Of a DNA stretch of 64,000 nt, positions 50,336-59,561 are shown piece after piece. The notes under the pieces were generated by a model. That model was not told the DNA's origin and ran no database searches. It saw only the letters and a list, made by a program, of their open reading frames with translations. The stretch spans positions 186,001 to 250,000 of the forward strand of contig RJVL01000001.1 in the NCBI GenBank assembly GCA_003755025.1, given 5' to 3'. Position numbers and translations under genes: made by a program. The DNA comes from Diaphorobacter nitroreducens (GTDB lineage Bacteria > Pseudomonadota > Gammaproteobacteria > Burkholderiales > Burkholderiaceae_C). Each line of letters begins with the position of its first letter. Within the stretch, counting starts at the first letter, position 1.

Positions 50336-51933
50336 TGGCCGTCGCACCGCCCCTGGCCGCGCACGCACCGCGCCGCGGCCCGTTGCCCTGGGTGCTGGCA
50401 CTGGTGGCCGGGCTGGCGCAGGCCGCATCGCTGGCCTGGCCCTGGGGCGGACAGCCGCTGTGGTGGCTGCAGATCCTGTCGCTGGCCTTGTGGGCGCATG
50501 TGCTGCTGGGCGCCGGCGGTACACGCCGGGCCGCCCTGCTGGGCTGGGTGTTCGCCACGGCGTGGCTCGCGGGCACGTTCTGGTGGCTGTTCATCTCCAT
50601 GCACACGTATGGGGGACTGGCCGCGCCGCTGGCCGTGCTGGCGGTGCTGGGGCTCGCGGCGTTCCTCGGCAGTTATTACGCAGCGGTTTCTGCATGTTTT
50701 TGGGCTCTAGCGCCCGTCCATAGAGCGCTGGCAGCTATCGTTTTTGCTGCGCTGTGGTTGTTGGCGGAATTGGCGCGCGGCCAATGGTGGACCGGCTTTC
50801 CGTGGGGCGCAGGCGGCTACGCGCATGTGCAGGGGCCCCTGGCCGCGCTGGCGCGCAGCGTGGGCGTGTACGGCATCGGTGCCGCGGCGGCGCTCTTGGC
50901 CATGTTGCTGGCGCAGGCGCGCCGCGCCGACCTGCGCAACGCACGTGCCTGGGCGCTGGTCCTCGCGCTCACGGCCGTGGGGGCAGGGGCCGCCTGGCAG
51001 CGCCAATGCGCCGTCGAGGGCTGCGGTGCCCCGCCGCCCGTGCATGCGCCGCTGTCGCTGGCGCTGCTGCAGGGCAACATCCCGCAGGACGAGAAGTTCC
51101 AGCCCGGCAGTGGCGTGCCGATGGCGCTGCAGTGGTATTACGACCAGATCCACGCGGCCAAGGCCAGCCTGGTGGTGGCGCCCGAGACGGCCATCCCCCT
51201 GCTGCCGCAGCAGCTGGTGCCCGGCTATTTGGAGGGCATGGCCGAGCGCTATGCCGCAGGCGGCCAGGCGCTGCTGCTGGGCATCCCGCTGGGCAGCCTG
51301 GAAGAGGGCTATACCAACTCGGTGCTGGGCTTTGCGCCAGAGCAGCCGCAGCCCTACCGCTACGACAAGCACCATCTGGTGCCGTTCGGCGAGTTCATCC
51401 CGCCGTTCTTCCGCTGGTTCACCGAGATGATGAACATCCCCCTGGGCGACTTCAACCGCGGCGCGGTGGGTCAGCCGTCGCTGGCGTGGGCCGGCGAGCG
51501 CATAGCGCCCAATATCTGCTACGAGGACTTGTTCGGCGAGGAGATCGGCGTGCGCTTTCTCGACCCGGCGAGCAGCCCGAGCATCCTCGTGAACCTGAGC
51601 AACATCGGCTGGTTCGGCAACACCGTGGCGGTGGACCAGCACTTGGCCATCAGCCGTCTGCGCGCGCTGGAGTTCGAGCGTCCCATGGTGCGTGCCACCA
51701 ACACCGGCGCCACGGCGGTGATCGACCACCGCGGGCAGGTCACGCACCGCATGCCGGCTTATCAGCGCGGCGTGCTGCGCGCCCAGGTGCAGGGGCGTGG
51801 TGGCGCCGCCACGCCGTACGCCCGGTGGGTGGCGCGCTGGGGGCTTTGGCCCCTGTGGGCGCTCGGGTTTGCAGTGGCGGGGCTGGCCTGGTGCCTGCGC
51901 GGGCGCACAGGGCGGGCGCGGGCTGGAAATTGA
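50335..51933 (+). CDS. lnt: Apolipoprotein N-acyltransferase Lnt
   Basis: 532 aa. About six N-terminal membrane helices, then a nitrilase domain with catalytic Glu in VVAPETAIPLLPQQL, Lys in YRYDKHHLVPFGEFIPPFF, and Cys in APNICYEDLFGEEIG. Adds the third acyl chain to lipoproteins in the inner membrane. The dispersed palindrome is inserted in a hydrophobic N-terminal segment, encoding WALAPVHRALAAIVF in frame. Confidence 0.96.
   Translation: MAVAPPLAAHAPRRGPLPWVLALVAGLAQAASLAWPWGGQPLWWLQILSLALWAHVLLGAGGTRRAALLGWVFATAWLAGTFWWLFISMHTYGGLAAPLAVLAVLGLAAFLGSYYAAVSACFWALAPVHRALAAIVFAALWLLAELARGQWWTGFPWGAGGYAHVQGPLAALARSVGVYGIGAAAALLAMLLAQARRADLRNARAWALVLALTAVGAGAAWQRQCAVEGCGAPPPVHAPLSLALLQGNIPQDEKFQPGSGVPMALQWYYDQIHAAKASLVVAPETAIPLLPQQLVPGYLEGMAERYAAGGQALLLGIPLGSLEEGYTNSVLGFAPEQPQPYRYDKHHLVPFGEFIPPFFRWFTEMMNIPLGDFNRGAVGQPSLAWAGERIAPNICYEDLFGEEIGVRFLDPASSPSILVNLSNIGWFGNTVAVDQHLAISRLRALEFERPMVRATNTGATAVIDHRGQVTHRMPAYQRGVLRAQVQGRGGAATPYARWVARWGLWPLWALGFAVAGLAWCLRGRTGRARAGN
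50698..50746 (-). repeat. Dispersed palindromic repeat, copy 10, inside lnt
   Basis: Minus-strand order: AAAAACGATAGCTGCCAGCG, CTCTATGGACGGGCGCTAGA, GCCCAAAAA. Excellent match, in frame with lnt in the antisense direction, encoding ALAPVHRALAAI. Confidence 0.85.
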
Positions 51934-52116
51934 TCCAGATCATCCCGGCGCGGTAGCCAGCGGGCTTTCCCGGGGCACGGTTACAGGCCAGAGCGCGCGC
52001 GAGCCTGGATAATAGAGGGCCTTCGCCGCCCGTGGCCGCGGGCCGCGCGCTGATTTTTTTGCATCAACGACAACCACCTACCGCGACGGCACGGGCCGTC
52101 TGGAGCACGATTGACA

Positions 52117-52641
52117 ATGGCTGATTCCTTCTCGTACGAACAACTCATCGCCTCGGGCGAGGGCCGGTTGTTCGGTCCGGACAGCGGGCGCCTGCCCCTG
52201 CCCCCCATGCTGATGTTCGATCGCATCACGCACATCGACACCGACGGCGGCGCGCATGGCCTGGGAAAGATCGTGGCCGAACTCGACGTCAAGCCCGACC
52301 TGTGGTTCTTCGCCTGCCATTTCCAGGGTGACCCGGTCATGCCCGGCTGCCTGGGGCTGGATGCCATGTGGCAGCTCATCGGCTTCTATCTCACCTGGCT
52401 GCGCCTGCCGGGCCGTGGCCGCGCGCTGGGCGCGGGCGAGGTCAAGTTCACCGGCGAGGTGGGCCCGGACGTGAAGCTCGTGACCTACGAAATCGACATC
52501 AAGCGCGTCATCAAGCGCAAACTCAACATGGCCATCGGCGATGCACGCCTGCTGGCCGACGGCAAGGAAATCTACGTGGCCAACGACCTGCGCGTGGGTC
52601 TGTTCCTGCGCGAAGGCGACGCACAGGGAAGCGCAGCATGA
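52117..52641 (+). CDS. fabA: 3-hydroxydecanoyl-ACP dehydratase/isomerase FabA
   Basis: 174 aa. Hot-dog fold with the catalytic His68 ([17 protein letters not shown]) and Asp82 (GLDAMWQLI). Introduces the cis double bond for unsaturated fatty acids. The ATG overlaps fabB downstream by 4 bp. An ATG two codons earlier is a less likely start. Confidence 0.97.
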   Translation: MADSFSYEQLIASGEGRLFGPDSGRLPLPPMLMFDRITHIDTDGGAHGLGKIVAELDVKPDLWFFACHFQGDPVMPGCLGLDAMWQLIGFYLTWLRLPGRGRALGAGEVKFTGEVGPDVKLVTYEIDIKRVIKRKLNMAIGDARLLADGKEIYVANDLRVGLFLREGDAQGSAA

Positions 52642-53861
52642 CCAAGAAACGGGTGGTGATCACGGGCGCGGGCATCGTCTCGTGCATTGGCAACGATCTG
52701 CAGACCGTGGAGGAGGCGCTGCGCGCCAGCCGCTCCGGCATCAAGGCCGTGCCCCAGTTCACCGAGCTGGGCCTGCGCAGCCAGGTGGCGGGCGTGCCTG
52801 AGATCGACGTCGAGGCGCGCATCGACCGCAAGCAGCTGCGCTTCATGGGCGACGCCGCGGCCTATGCGCAGATTGCCCTGGAAGACGCCATCCAGCAGGC
52901 CGGCCTCACCCCCGAACAGGTCAGCCACCCGCGCACCGGCCTCATCATGGGTTCGGGCGGCGGATCTCCCGCCAACCAGATCGAGGCGGCCGACACGCTG
53001 CGCGAAAAGGGCATCCGCCGCGTGGGACCCTACCAGGTCACGCGCTGCATGAGCTCCACCGTCTCGGCGTGCCTCGCGACCAACTTCAAGGTCAAGGGCA
53101 TCAACTATTCCATTACCTCGGCCTGCTCCACGTCGGCCCACTGCATCGGCGCGGCTGCGCAGCAGATCGCCTGGGGCCTGCAGGACGTGATGTTCGCCGG
53201 CGGCGGCGAAGAGCTGTCCTGGGGCATGTCGCTGCTGTTCGACGGCATGGGCGCCATGTCCAGCAAGTACAACGCCACGCCCGAGAAGGCCTCGCGCGCC
53301 TATGACGCCAACCGCGACGGCTTCGTGATCGCCGGCGGCGGCGGTGCCGTGGTGCTGGAAAGCCTGGAGCATGCACTGGCACGCGGCGCCACCATTCTGG
53401 GTGAGGTCGTGGGCTTTGGCGCCACGAGCGACGGTGAGGACATGGTGGCCCCGTCGGGCGACGGCGCCATCGCCTGCATGCAGCAGGCCATGGAAGGACT
53501 GGGCGCACCCATCGACTACATCAACACCCACGGCACCTCCACGCCTGTGGGCGACATGCAGGAAGTGCGTGCGATGCAGGCGGTGTTCGGCGAGGCCGTG
53601 CCGCCGTTCTCCAGCACCAAGTCGCTCACCGGCCATTCGCTGGGAGCCACCGGCGTGCAGGAAGCGATCTACTGCCTGATCATGCTGAACAAGGGCTTCA
53701 TCGCCGGTTCGGCCAACGTGGAGACGCCGGACCCGCTGCTGGGCTCCATGCCGCTGGTGACCCAGACGCGCGACGCGCAGTTGACCCACGTGCTGTCCAA
53801 CAGCTTCGGCTTTGGCGGCACCAACGCCAGCCTGGTGCTGCGCCGCTGGCAAGGCCAGTGA
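52638..53861 (+). CDS. fabB: Beta-ketoacyl-ACP synthase I FabB
   Basis: 407 aa. Active-site Cys163 in [16 protein letters not shown] and the two His in [11 protein letters not shown] and [12 protein letters not shown]. Elongates cis-3-decenoyl-ACP and other acyl-ACPs. Coupled to fabA by an ATGA overlap. A terminator lies just after the gene. Confidence 0.97.
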   Translation: MTKKRVVITGAGIVSCIGNDLQTVEEALRASRSGIKAVPQFTELGLRSQVAGVPEIDVEARIDRKQLRFMGDAAAYAQIALEDAIQQAGLTPEQVSHPRTGLIMGSGGGSPANQIEAADTLREKGIRRVGPYQVTRCMSSTVSACLATNFKVKGINYSITSACSTSAHCIGAAAQQIAWGLQDVMFAGGGEELSWGMSLLFDGMGAMSSKYNATPEKASRAYDANRDGFVIAGGGGAVVLESLEHALARGATILGEVVGFGATSDGEDMVAPSGDGAIACMQQAMEGLGAPIDYINTHGTSTPVGDMQEVRAMQAVFGEAVPPFSSTKSLTGHSLGATGVQEAIYCLIMLNKGFIAGSANVETPDPLLGSMPLVTQTRDAQLTHVLSNSFGFGGTNASLVLRRWQGQ

Positions 53862-53880
53862 CGGTCTCGGGCCAGGTACG

Positions 53881-53903
53881 ACGGGGGCTGCGGCCCCCGT
53901 TTT
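53881..53903 (+). terminator. Rho-independent terminator after fabB
   Basis: ACGGGGGC, loop TGCG, GCCCCCGT, then TTT. A perfect 8-bp stem 19 bp after the fabB stop; short T tail. Confidence 0.8.
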
Positions 53904-53967
53904 GCTTGGACGCCTAAAATTGCCGGTTCGCGCGTGCGAGCGCGCCCGCTCTCTCAGACACACAGCC

Positions 53968-54921
53968 ATGCTGACATTCCAACAAATCATCCTCAAACTG
54001 CAGTCCTACTGGGCCGACCAGGGTTGCGCACTCTTGCAGCCCTATGACATGGAAGTGGGCGCCGGTACGTCGCATACAGCTACGTTTTTGAGAGCTCTGG
54101 GCCCGGAGCCCTGGAAGGCAGCCTACGTGCAGCCCAGCCGCCGCCCCAAGGACGGCCGCTATGGCGAGAACCCCAACCGCCTGCAGCATTACTACCAGTA
54201 CCAAGTGGTGCTCAAGCCCGCGCCCGACAACATCCTCGAGCTGTACCTGGGCTCGCTCGAAGCCCTGGGTTTTGACCTCAAGAAGAACGACATCCGCTTC
54301 GTGGAAGATGACTGGGAGAACCCCACGCTGGGCGCCTGGGGCCTGGGCTGGGAGGTGTGGCTCAACGGGATGGAGGTGACGCAGTTCACCTATTTCCAGC
54401 AGGTCGGCGGCATCGACTGCAAGCCCGCCACGGGCGAGATCACCTATGGCCTGGAGCGCCTGGCCATGTACCTGCAGGGCGTGGACAACGTCTACAACCT
54501 GACCTGGACCGAGAGCCCGAATGGCGCGAAATTGACCTATGGCGATGTGTACCACCAGAACGAGGTGGAGCAGTCCACCTACAACTTCGAGCATTCCGAC
54601 GCCGAATTCCTCTTCACCGCCTTTGGCGCCCATGAAAAGCAGGCCAACCACCTGATGGGCGAGCAGCTCGCGCTGCCGGCCTACGAGCAGGTGCTCAAGG
54701 CGGCGCACACGTTCAACCTGCTGGATGCGCGCGGGGCGATCTCCGTGACCGAGCGCGCAGCCTACATCGGCCGCATCCGCAACCTGGCGCGCGCCGTGGC
54801 CAAGGCCTACCTGGACAGCCGTGCGCGCCTGGGCTTCCCCATGGCGCCCAAGGCGCATGCCGACGAAGTGCTGGCCGAACTGGCCAAGGCCGCGGAACAA
54901 CAGAACAAGAAGGCCGCCTGA
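53968..54921 (+). CDS. glyQ: Glycine-tRNA ligase alpha subunit
   Basis: 317 aa. Starts [20 protein letters not shown] and shows the invariant [40 protein letters not shown] and [22 protein letters not shown] has Ser at the position that is more often Phe (GAGTFHTATF). Forms the tetrameric alpha2-beta2 synthetase with GlyS encoded 30 bp downstream. Confidence 0.97.
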   Translation: MLTFQQIILKLQSYWADQGCALLQPYDMEVGAGTSHTATFLRALGPEPWKAAYVQPSRRPKDGRYGENPNRLQHYYQYQVVLKPAPDNILELYLGSLEALGFDLKKNDIRFVEDDWENPTLGAWGLGWEVWLNGMEVTQFTYFQQVGGIDCKPATGEITYGLERLAMYLQGVDNVYNLTWTESPNGAKLTYGDVYHQNEVEQSTYNFEHSDAEFLFTAFGAHEKQANHLMGEQLALPAYEQVLKAAHTFNLLDARGAISVTERAAYIGRIRNLARAVAKAYLDSRARLGFPMAPKAHADEVLAELAKAAEQQNKKAA

Positions 54922-54951
54922 GCGCACGCGCCGCGCAGCGAGAAACACACC

Positions 54952-57114
54952 ATGAATCACCAGAATCTTCTTGTCGAACTGTTTGTCGAAGAACTGCCCC
55001 CCAAGGCCCTGCAAAAGCTCGGCGATGCCTTTGCGGGCGTGTTGCTGGAGCAACTGCAGGCGCAGGGCCTGACCTCGGCACACTCGCAGCTCACCGCCTT
55101 TGCCTCGCCGCGCCGGCTGGCGGCGCACATCACCGAAGTGCTGCCCGCCGCGGCCGACAAGGCGGTGTCGCAAAAGCTCATGCCCGTGGCCGTGGGTCTG
55201 GACGCGAGCGGCCAGCCCACGCCGGCGCTGCTCAAGAAGCTGACCGCGCTGGGCGCCGACGCCGCCAGCGTGCCGCAGCTCAAGCGCGTGCACGATGGCA
55301 AGGCCGAGGTGCTGTTCTTTGAAAGCATGGCCAAGGGCGCGCTGCTGGCCGACGGCCTGCAGAAGGCGCTGGACGAAGCCATTGCCAAGCTGCCGATCCC
55401 GAAGGTGATGCGCTACCAGCTGCAGGACGGTTGGACCAGCGTGCATTTCGTGCGCCCGGCGCACGGCCTGGTGGCGCTGCATGGCAGCGAGGTGCTGGTG
55501 GGCGTGCAGGCCCTGGGCCTGACGGCCGGCAACACCACGCACGGCCACCGCTTCGAGGCCTCCGTGGACCCGGTCGTGATCCAGAGCGCCGACAGCTATG
55601 CCGAACAACTGCGCAGCGAAGGCGCGGTGATTGCTAGCTTTGCCGAGCGCCGCGCCGAGATCGCGCGCCAGTTGCAGGCGGCCGCCGACCGTGTAGGCGG
55701 TGGCATGCAGCCGATCGAAGACGCCGCCCTGCTGGACGAGGTGACGGCGCTGGTCGAGCGCCCCAACGTGCTGGTCTGCGAATTCGAGAAGGAGTTCCTC
55801 GCCGTGCCGCAGGAGTGCCTGATTCTCACCATGAAGGCCAACCAGAAGTACTTCCCGCTGCTGGATGCCGAGGGCAAGCTCACCCACCAGTTCCTGGTGG
55901 TGAGCAACATCAGCCCGCAGGACGCCAGCGCCGTCATCCAGGGCAACGAGCGCGTGGTGCGCCCGCGCCTGGCGGACGCCAAGTTCTTCTTCGACCAGGA
56001 CCGCAAGAAGACCCTGGTCAGCCGCGTGGACCAGCTGGCCAAGGTGGTCTACCACAACAAGCTGGGCACGCAGGGCGAACGCGTGGAGCGCGTGCGCCAT
56101 ATCGCCAAGGCCATCGCCACGCAGCTGTTCACGGCGCTTGCGCAAGGCAACGCGGCGCTGGACTCCCAGGAAGGCGAGATCGCCCAGGACTATCTGCTGA
56201 CCTGCGTGGACAACGCCGCGCTGCTGGCCAAGACCGACCTGGTCACCGACATGGTGGGCGAGTTCCCCGAGCTGCAGGGCATCATGGGCGGCTACTACGC
56301 GGTGAGCGACGGCCTGCCCGACGAGGTGGCGCACGCCATCGAGGACCATTACAAGCCGCGCTTTGCCGGCGACGCGCTGCCGCGCGAGAACGTGGGCGTG
56401 GTCGTTGCGCTGGCCGACAAGCTGGAGACGCTGGTGGGCATGTTCGGCATCGGCAACCTGCCCACGGGCGACCGCGACCCGTTTGCGCTGCGCCGCCATG
56501 CGCTGGGCGTGATCCGCATGCTGGTCGAGAAGGAGTTGCCGCTGGATCTGGATGCGCTGCTGGCCAGCGCGGTGCCGGCCTTCGGCGACAAGATCGAGGA
56601 CACCAGCGCCCAGTTGGCCGACTTCATCTACGACCGCCTGGCTGGCTCCCTGCGCGAGCAGGGCTACAGCGCCCAGGAGGTGGACGCCGTGATTGCCCTG
56701 CGTCCGCAGCGCCTGGCGCTGGTGCCCCGGCAGATCGAGGCCGTGCGTGCATTCGCCACGCTGGAGCAGGCGCCCGCGCTGGCCGCGGCCAACAAGCGCG
56801 TGACCAACATCCTCAAGAAGGCCGGCGAGGTGGATCCGCACGTGAATGAGGAACTGCTGCAGGAGCCCGCCGAGAAGGACCTGTACGCCGCGCTGCAGCG
56901 CTTCGTGCCCGAGGCCAACGCCCAGTTCGACAGCGGCGACTACACCGCCAGCCTGCAAACCCTGGCCGTGCTGCGCGCGCCCGTGGACGCGTTCTTCGAC
57001 GACGTGATGGTCAATGCCGAGGAACTGGCGTTGCGCCTGAACCGCCAGGGCCTGCTCAAGAAGCTGCACATGGCGATGAACCGCGTGGCCGACCTCTCGC
57101 GCCTGGCGGTGTGA
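54952..57114 (+). CDS. glyS: Glycine-tRNA ligase beta subunit
   Basis: 720 aa. N-terminal LLVELFVEELPPKALQKLGD, FLVVSNISPQDASAVIQGNE, RPRLADAKFFFDQDRKK and LLTCVDNAALLAKTDLVTDM identify it. The central HD-like region and the C-terminal DALR anticodon-binding domain complete the standard subunit. Part of the glyQ-glyS operon; gmhB starts 84 bp further on. Confidence 0.97.
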   Translation: MNHQNLLVELFVEELPPKALQKLGDAFAGVLLEQLQAQGLTSAHSQLTAFASPRRLAAHITEVLPAAADKAVSQKLMPVAVGLDASGQPTPALLKKLTALGADAASVPQLKRVHDGKAEVLFFESMAKGALLADGLQKALDEAIAKLPIPKVMRYQLQDGWTSVHFVRPAHGLVALHGSEVLVGVQALGLTAGNTTHGHRFEASVDPVVIQSADSYAEQLRSEGAVIASFAERRAEIARQLQAAADRVGGGMQPIEDAALLDEVTALVERPNVLVCEFEKEFLAVPQECLILTMKANQKYFPLLDAEGKLTHQFLVVSNISPQDASAVIQGNERVVRPRLADAKFFFDQDRKKTLVSRVDQLAKVVYHNKLGTQGERVERVRHIAKAIATQLFTALAQGNAALDSQEGEIAQDYLLTCVDNAALLAKTDLVTDMVGEFPELQGIMGGYYAVSDGLPDEVAHAIEDHYKPRFAGDALPRENVGVVVALADKLETLVGMFGIGNLPTGDRDPFALRRHALGVIRMLVEKELPLDLDALLASAVPAFGDKIEDTSAQLADFIYDRLAGSLREQGYSAQEVDAVIALRPQRLALVPRQIEAVRAFATLEQAPALAAANKRVTNILKKAGEVDPHVNEELLQEPAEKDLYAALQRFVPEANAQFDSGDYTASLQTLAVLRAPVDAFFDDVMVNAEELALRLNRQGLLKKLHMAMNRVADLSRLAV

Positions 57115-57198
57115 CCGTGCGCGGCTGTGGGGCCTGGACCGTTACGCCGGTGACGGCGGACGCGGGCGGCGCGGCAGCGTTGCTTTGATAATCGCGCC

Positions 57199-57774
57199 AT
57201 GAAACTCGCCATCCTGGACCGAGACGGAACGCTCAACGCGCTGGGCGATGGCTTCATCGCCTCGCCCGACGAATGGGTGCCGGTGCCTGGCGCGCTGGAG
57301 GCCGTGGCGCGGCTGAACCACGCGGGCTGGCATGTGGTTGTGGCCACCAACCAGCCGGGCCTGGGCCGCGGCCTCTTCGATGCGCAGACCCTGGTGGCCA
57401 TCCACGCGAAGATGCACCGGCAGCTGGCTACGCTGGGTGGGCGCATCGACGCGGTGTTCTACTGCCCCCACACCGAGAGCGAGCAATGCCACTGCCGCAA
57501 GCCCGCTCCGGGCCTGATGGAGCAGATCCGCGATCGCTACGGCGCGGAGGGGCAGGAAATTTTGGTGGCGGGCAGCAGTGCGGCCCACCTGCAGGCGGCG
57601 AGCGAGCTGGGCGCGCAACTGCACATGGTCTGCACCGGTCGCTCGGCCCACCTGGACCCGCGCCAGAGCCTGCCGCCCGGCTGGCCCGCCGGCACGCGCG
57701 CCCATGCCAGCCTGGGCGCGCTGGCGGATTTCATCGCCCCGCAGAACGGCGCCAGCCTGCCCGTGGCCCTGTGA
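57199..57774 (+). CDS. gmhB: GmhB-like heptose bisphosphate phosphatase with a degenerate motif IV
   Basis: 191 aa. HAD nucleophile and acid D7/D9 in AILDRDGTLNALG, motif II VATNQPGLGRG, the zinc site CPHTESEQCHCRKP (Cys89, His91, Cys97, Cys99) and Lys101 are all present. The metal-binding motif IV expected as VGDSLRDLQAA reads VAGSSAAHLQAA at residues 123-134: both acidic residues are gone (Ser126, His130). GmhB dephosphorylates heptose-1,7-bisphosphate in LPS synthesis; the change may impair it. Position between glyS and plsC is the usual one. Confidence 0.85.
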   Translation: MKLAILDRDGTLNALGDGFIASPDEWVPVPGALEAVARLNHAGWHVVVATNQPGLGRGLFDAQTLVAIHAKMHRQLATLGGRIDAVFYCPHTESEQCHCRKPAPGLMEQIRDRYGAEGQEILVAGSSAAHLQAASELGAQLHMVCTGRSAHLDPRQSLPPGWPAGTRAHASLGALADFIAPQNGASLPVAL

Positions 57775-57784
57775 TGCGAAAACT

Positions 57785-57836
57785 ATTGAATTGATAGCTG
57801 CTGGCGCTTACTGCATGGGCGCTAGAAGCCAAAAAC
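57785..57836 (+). repeat. Dispersed palindromic repeat, copy 11
   Basis: TTGAATTGATAGCTGCTGGC, GCTTACTGCATGGGCGCTAG, AAGCCAAAAA. Starts 10 bp after the gmhB stop and ends 16 bp before the plsC start. Confidence 0.88.
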
Positions 57837-57851
57837 ACTGAAAACTGCTTC

Positions 57852-58601
57852 ATGGCACTGATCCGCTCCATTCTTCATCTGCTGGTGATGGTCGTCACCG
57901 TAGTCCCCTACACCCTGGGCATCCTGCTGGTACGTGTGCTGGGCGGCAGCCCGGCGGCGCGCTACCGCGTGGCGCGCGCCTGGCTGAAGCTGTGCATCGA
58001 CTCGGCGCGCTGGCTGCTGGGCATCCGCACGCAGATCACCGGCATGGAGCACCTGCCCCAGGGCGAGCAGCAGGGCGCGGTGCTGCTGGTCAAGCACCAG
58101 TCCACCTACGAGACCTTCCTGATGCCGGCGATCATGCCGCACCCGCTGGCCTACGTGTTCAAGAAGGAACTGCTTTCCGTGCCGTTCTTCGGCTGGTCCA
58201 TCGGCAGCCTGGACATGATCCACATCGACCGTGGCCAGCGCGCCCGCGCCTTTGCCAAGGTGCTGCAGCAGGGCCGCCGCCTGCTGTCCAAGGGCACCTG
58301 GGTCATCATGTTCCCCGAGGGCACGCGCACGGAACGCGGCGCCAAGGGCGACTACAAGAGCGGCGGCACGCGCCTGGCCATCGACGCCGGCGTGCCCGTG
58401 GTGCCGATCGCCGTGACCTCGGCCACGGTCTGGCCACGCAAGGCCTTCATCAAGCGCCCGGGGGTGGTGCACGTGTCCGTCGGCCGGCCCATCCCCACCG
58501 AGGGGCGCAAGCCTGACGAGCTGATGCGCGAGGTCGAGGCCTGGATCGAGGGCGAGATGCGCCGCCTGGACCCCGACGCCTACCCCCCCGCCGCCGGCTG
58601 A
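57852..58601 (+). CDS. plsC: 1-acyl-sn-glycerol-3-phosphate acyltransferase PlsC
   Basis: 249 aa. One or two N-terminal membrane helices. Acyltransferase block I reads VKHQSTYETF, with Glu instead of Asp in the HX4D motif. Block III MFPEGTRTERGAKGD and block IV VPVVPIAVTSATVWP are intact. Makes phosphatidic acid for phospholipid synthesis in the inner membrane. Gene order gmhB-plsC is common in betaproteobacteria. Confidence 0.92.
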   Translation: MALIRSILHLLVMVVTVVPYTLGILLVRVLGGSPAARYRVARAWLKLCIDSARWLLGIRTQITGMEHLPQGEQQGAVLLVKHQSTYETFLMPAIMPHPLAYVFKKELLSVPFFGWSIGSLDMIHIDRGQRARAFAKVLQQGRRLLSKGTWVIMFPEGTRTERGAKGDYKSGGTRLAIDAGVPVVPIAVTSATVWPRKAFIKRPGVVHVSVGRPIPTEGRKPDELMREVEAWIEGEMRRLDPDAYPPAAG

Positions 58602-58602
58602 C

Positions 58603-59523
58603 ATGCAGCGGTTGGTGCAGCTGGCGCTGGACTTCCTGGGCGGCGGGAGCAGCCCGGATTCCGGGGTGCCACAGCCGAAACGGGCGATAGCGCCCGTCCA
58701 GCAAGCGCCAGATGCTCCTTTATTGGTAGCGCCAGCGCCACCGCTGGGCGATCTGCTCACGCCCGCCGTGTTCCGCCACCCGGCGGCCAGCCGCGAGGTG
58801 CTGCTGGGCGACGCGGTGGTGGCCTATGCGCTGCAGCGTGCGCGCCGGCGCTCCATCGGCTTCACCGTGGGGCCCGAAGGCCTGTCCGTGCGCGCGCCCT
58901 CCTGGGTCACGCTGGCGTGCGTGGATGCCGCGCTGCGCGACAAGGCGCCGTGGATCCTGCGCAAGCTTGGCGAGCAGCAGGCGCGCCGCCAGCAGGAAGA
59001 GCGCGCGCGCATCGTCTGGGGCGACGGCGCCGTGCTGCCTTACCTGGGCGAGCCGCTCACCGTGGTGCTGGACCCCACGCACGGCTTCGCCGCGCGCGGT
59101 GGAGCGCTCGAGGAGCAGGGCGGCGCAACCGGTCGCGCGCTGCGCATCGCCCTGGCGCGCAGCGCCGCGCCCGCCCAGGTGCGCGACGCGGTGCAGGCCT
59201 GGCTGATGCGCGATGCGCGCCGCTGCTTCACCGAGCGGCTGCACCACTTCGCGCCGCTGCTGGATGTGCGCTGGACGCGGCTGCGCCTGTCCAGCGCCAA
59301 CACCCGCTGGGGCAGCGCGCGGGCCGACGGCTCCATCCGGCTGAACTGGCGGCTCATGCACTACCGCCCGGCCATCATCGACTACGTGGTCGCGCACGAG
59401 CTGTCGCACCTGCGCGTGATGGACCACAGCCCGCGCTTCTGGGACACCGTGGCCACCGTGGTGCCCGACTACGCCGCGCTGCGCCGCAGCCTGCGCGAGC
59501 AGCCGGCGCCGCCCTGGGACTGA
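58603..59523 (+). CDS. YgjP/DUF45-type zinc metallohydrolase (SprT-like)
   Basis: 306 aa. Zinc motif HExxH in DYVVAHELSHLRVMDHSPRFW. SSANTRWGSARADGSIRLNW is the YgjP/DUF45 signature. The N-terminal ~60 residues are Pro/Ala-rich and include an embedded dispersed palindrome (RAIAPVQQAPDAPLLV), so this extension seems to be repeat-derived. E. coli YgjP hydrolyses UTP to UMP; activity here is inferred by family. It starts 1 bp after the plsC stop. Confidence 0.88.
   Translation: MQRLVQLALDFLGGGSSPDSGVPQPKRAIAPVQQAPDAPLLVAPAPPLGDLLTPAVFRHPAASREVLLGDAVVAYALQRARRRSIGFTVGPEGLSVRAPSWVTLACVDAALRDKAPWILRKLGEQQARRQQEERARIVWGDGAVLPYLGEPLTVVLDPTHGFAARGGALEEQGGATGRALRIALARSAAPAQVRDAVQAWLMRDARRCFTERLHHFAPLLDVRWTRLRLSSANTRWGSARADGSIRLNWRLMHYRPAIIDYVVAHELSHLRVMDHSPRFWDTVATVVPDYAALRRSLREQPAPPWD
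58676..58728 (-). repeat. Dispersed palindromic repeat, copy 12, inside the YgjP-type gene
   Basis: Minus-strand order: GGAGCATCTGGCGCTTGCTG, GACGGGCGCTATCGCCCGTT, TCGG. In frame with the gene in the antisense direction, encoding AIAPVQQAPDAP in a non-conserved N-terminal extension. Confidence 0.8.
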
Positions 59524-59561
59524 TGGGCGCGCGGCGGCCATGGTCTGCCAGAATGGCCGCC

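Noticed and set aside
51978..52014. GTTACA and GATAAT as the fabA promoter
   Set aside because: The spacer is about 22 bp, outside the workable range; left unassigned.
54075..54115. ACAGCTACG-GAGAGCTC in glyQ as a repeat copy
   Set aside because: Block spacing is wrong and the residues are the conserved GlyQ motif.
53914..57069. 1051-codon open frame antisense to glyQ and glyS
   Set aside because: Leu/Val/His-rich shadow of two highly conserved sense genes in high-GC DNA; no domain, no ribosome site.
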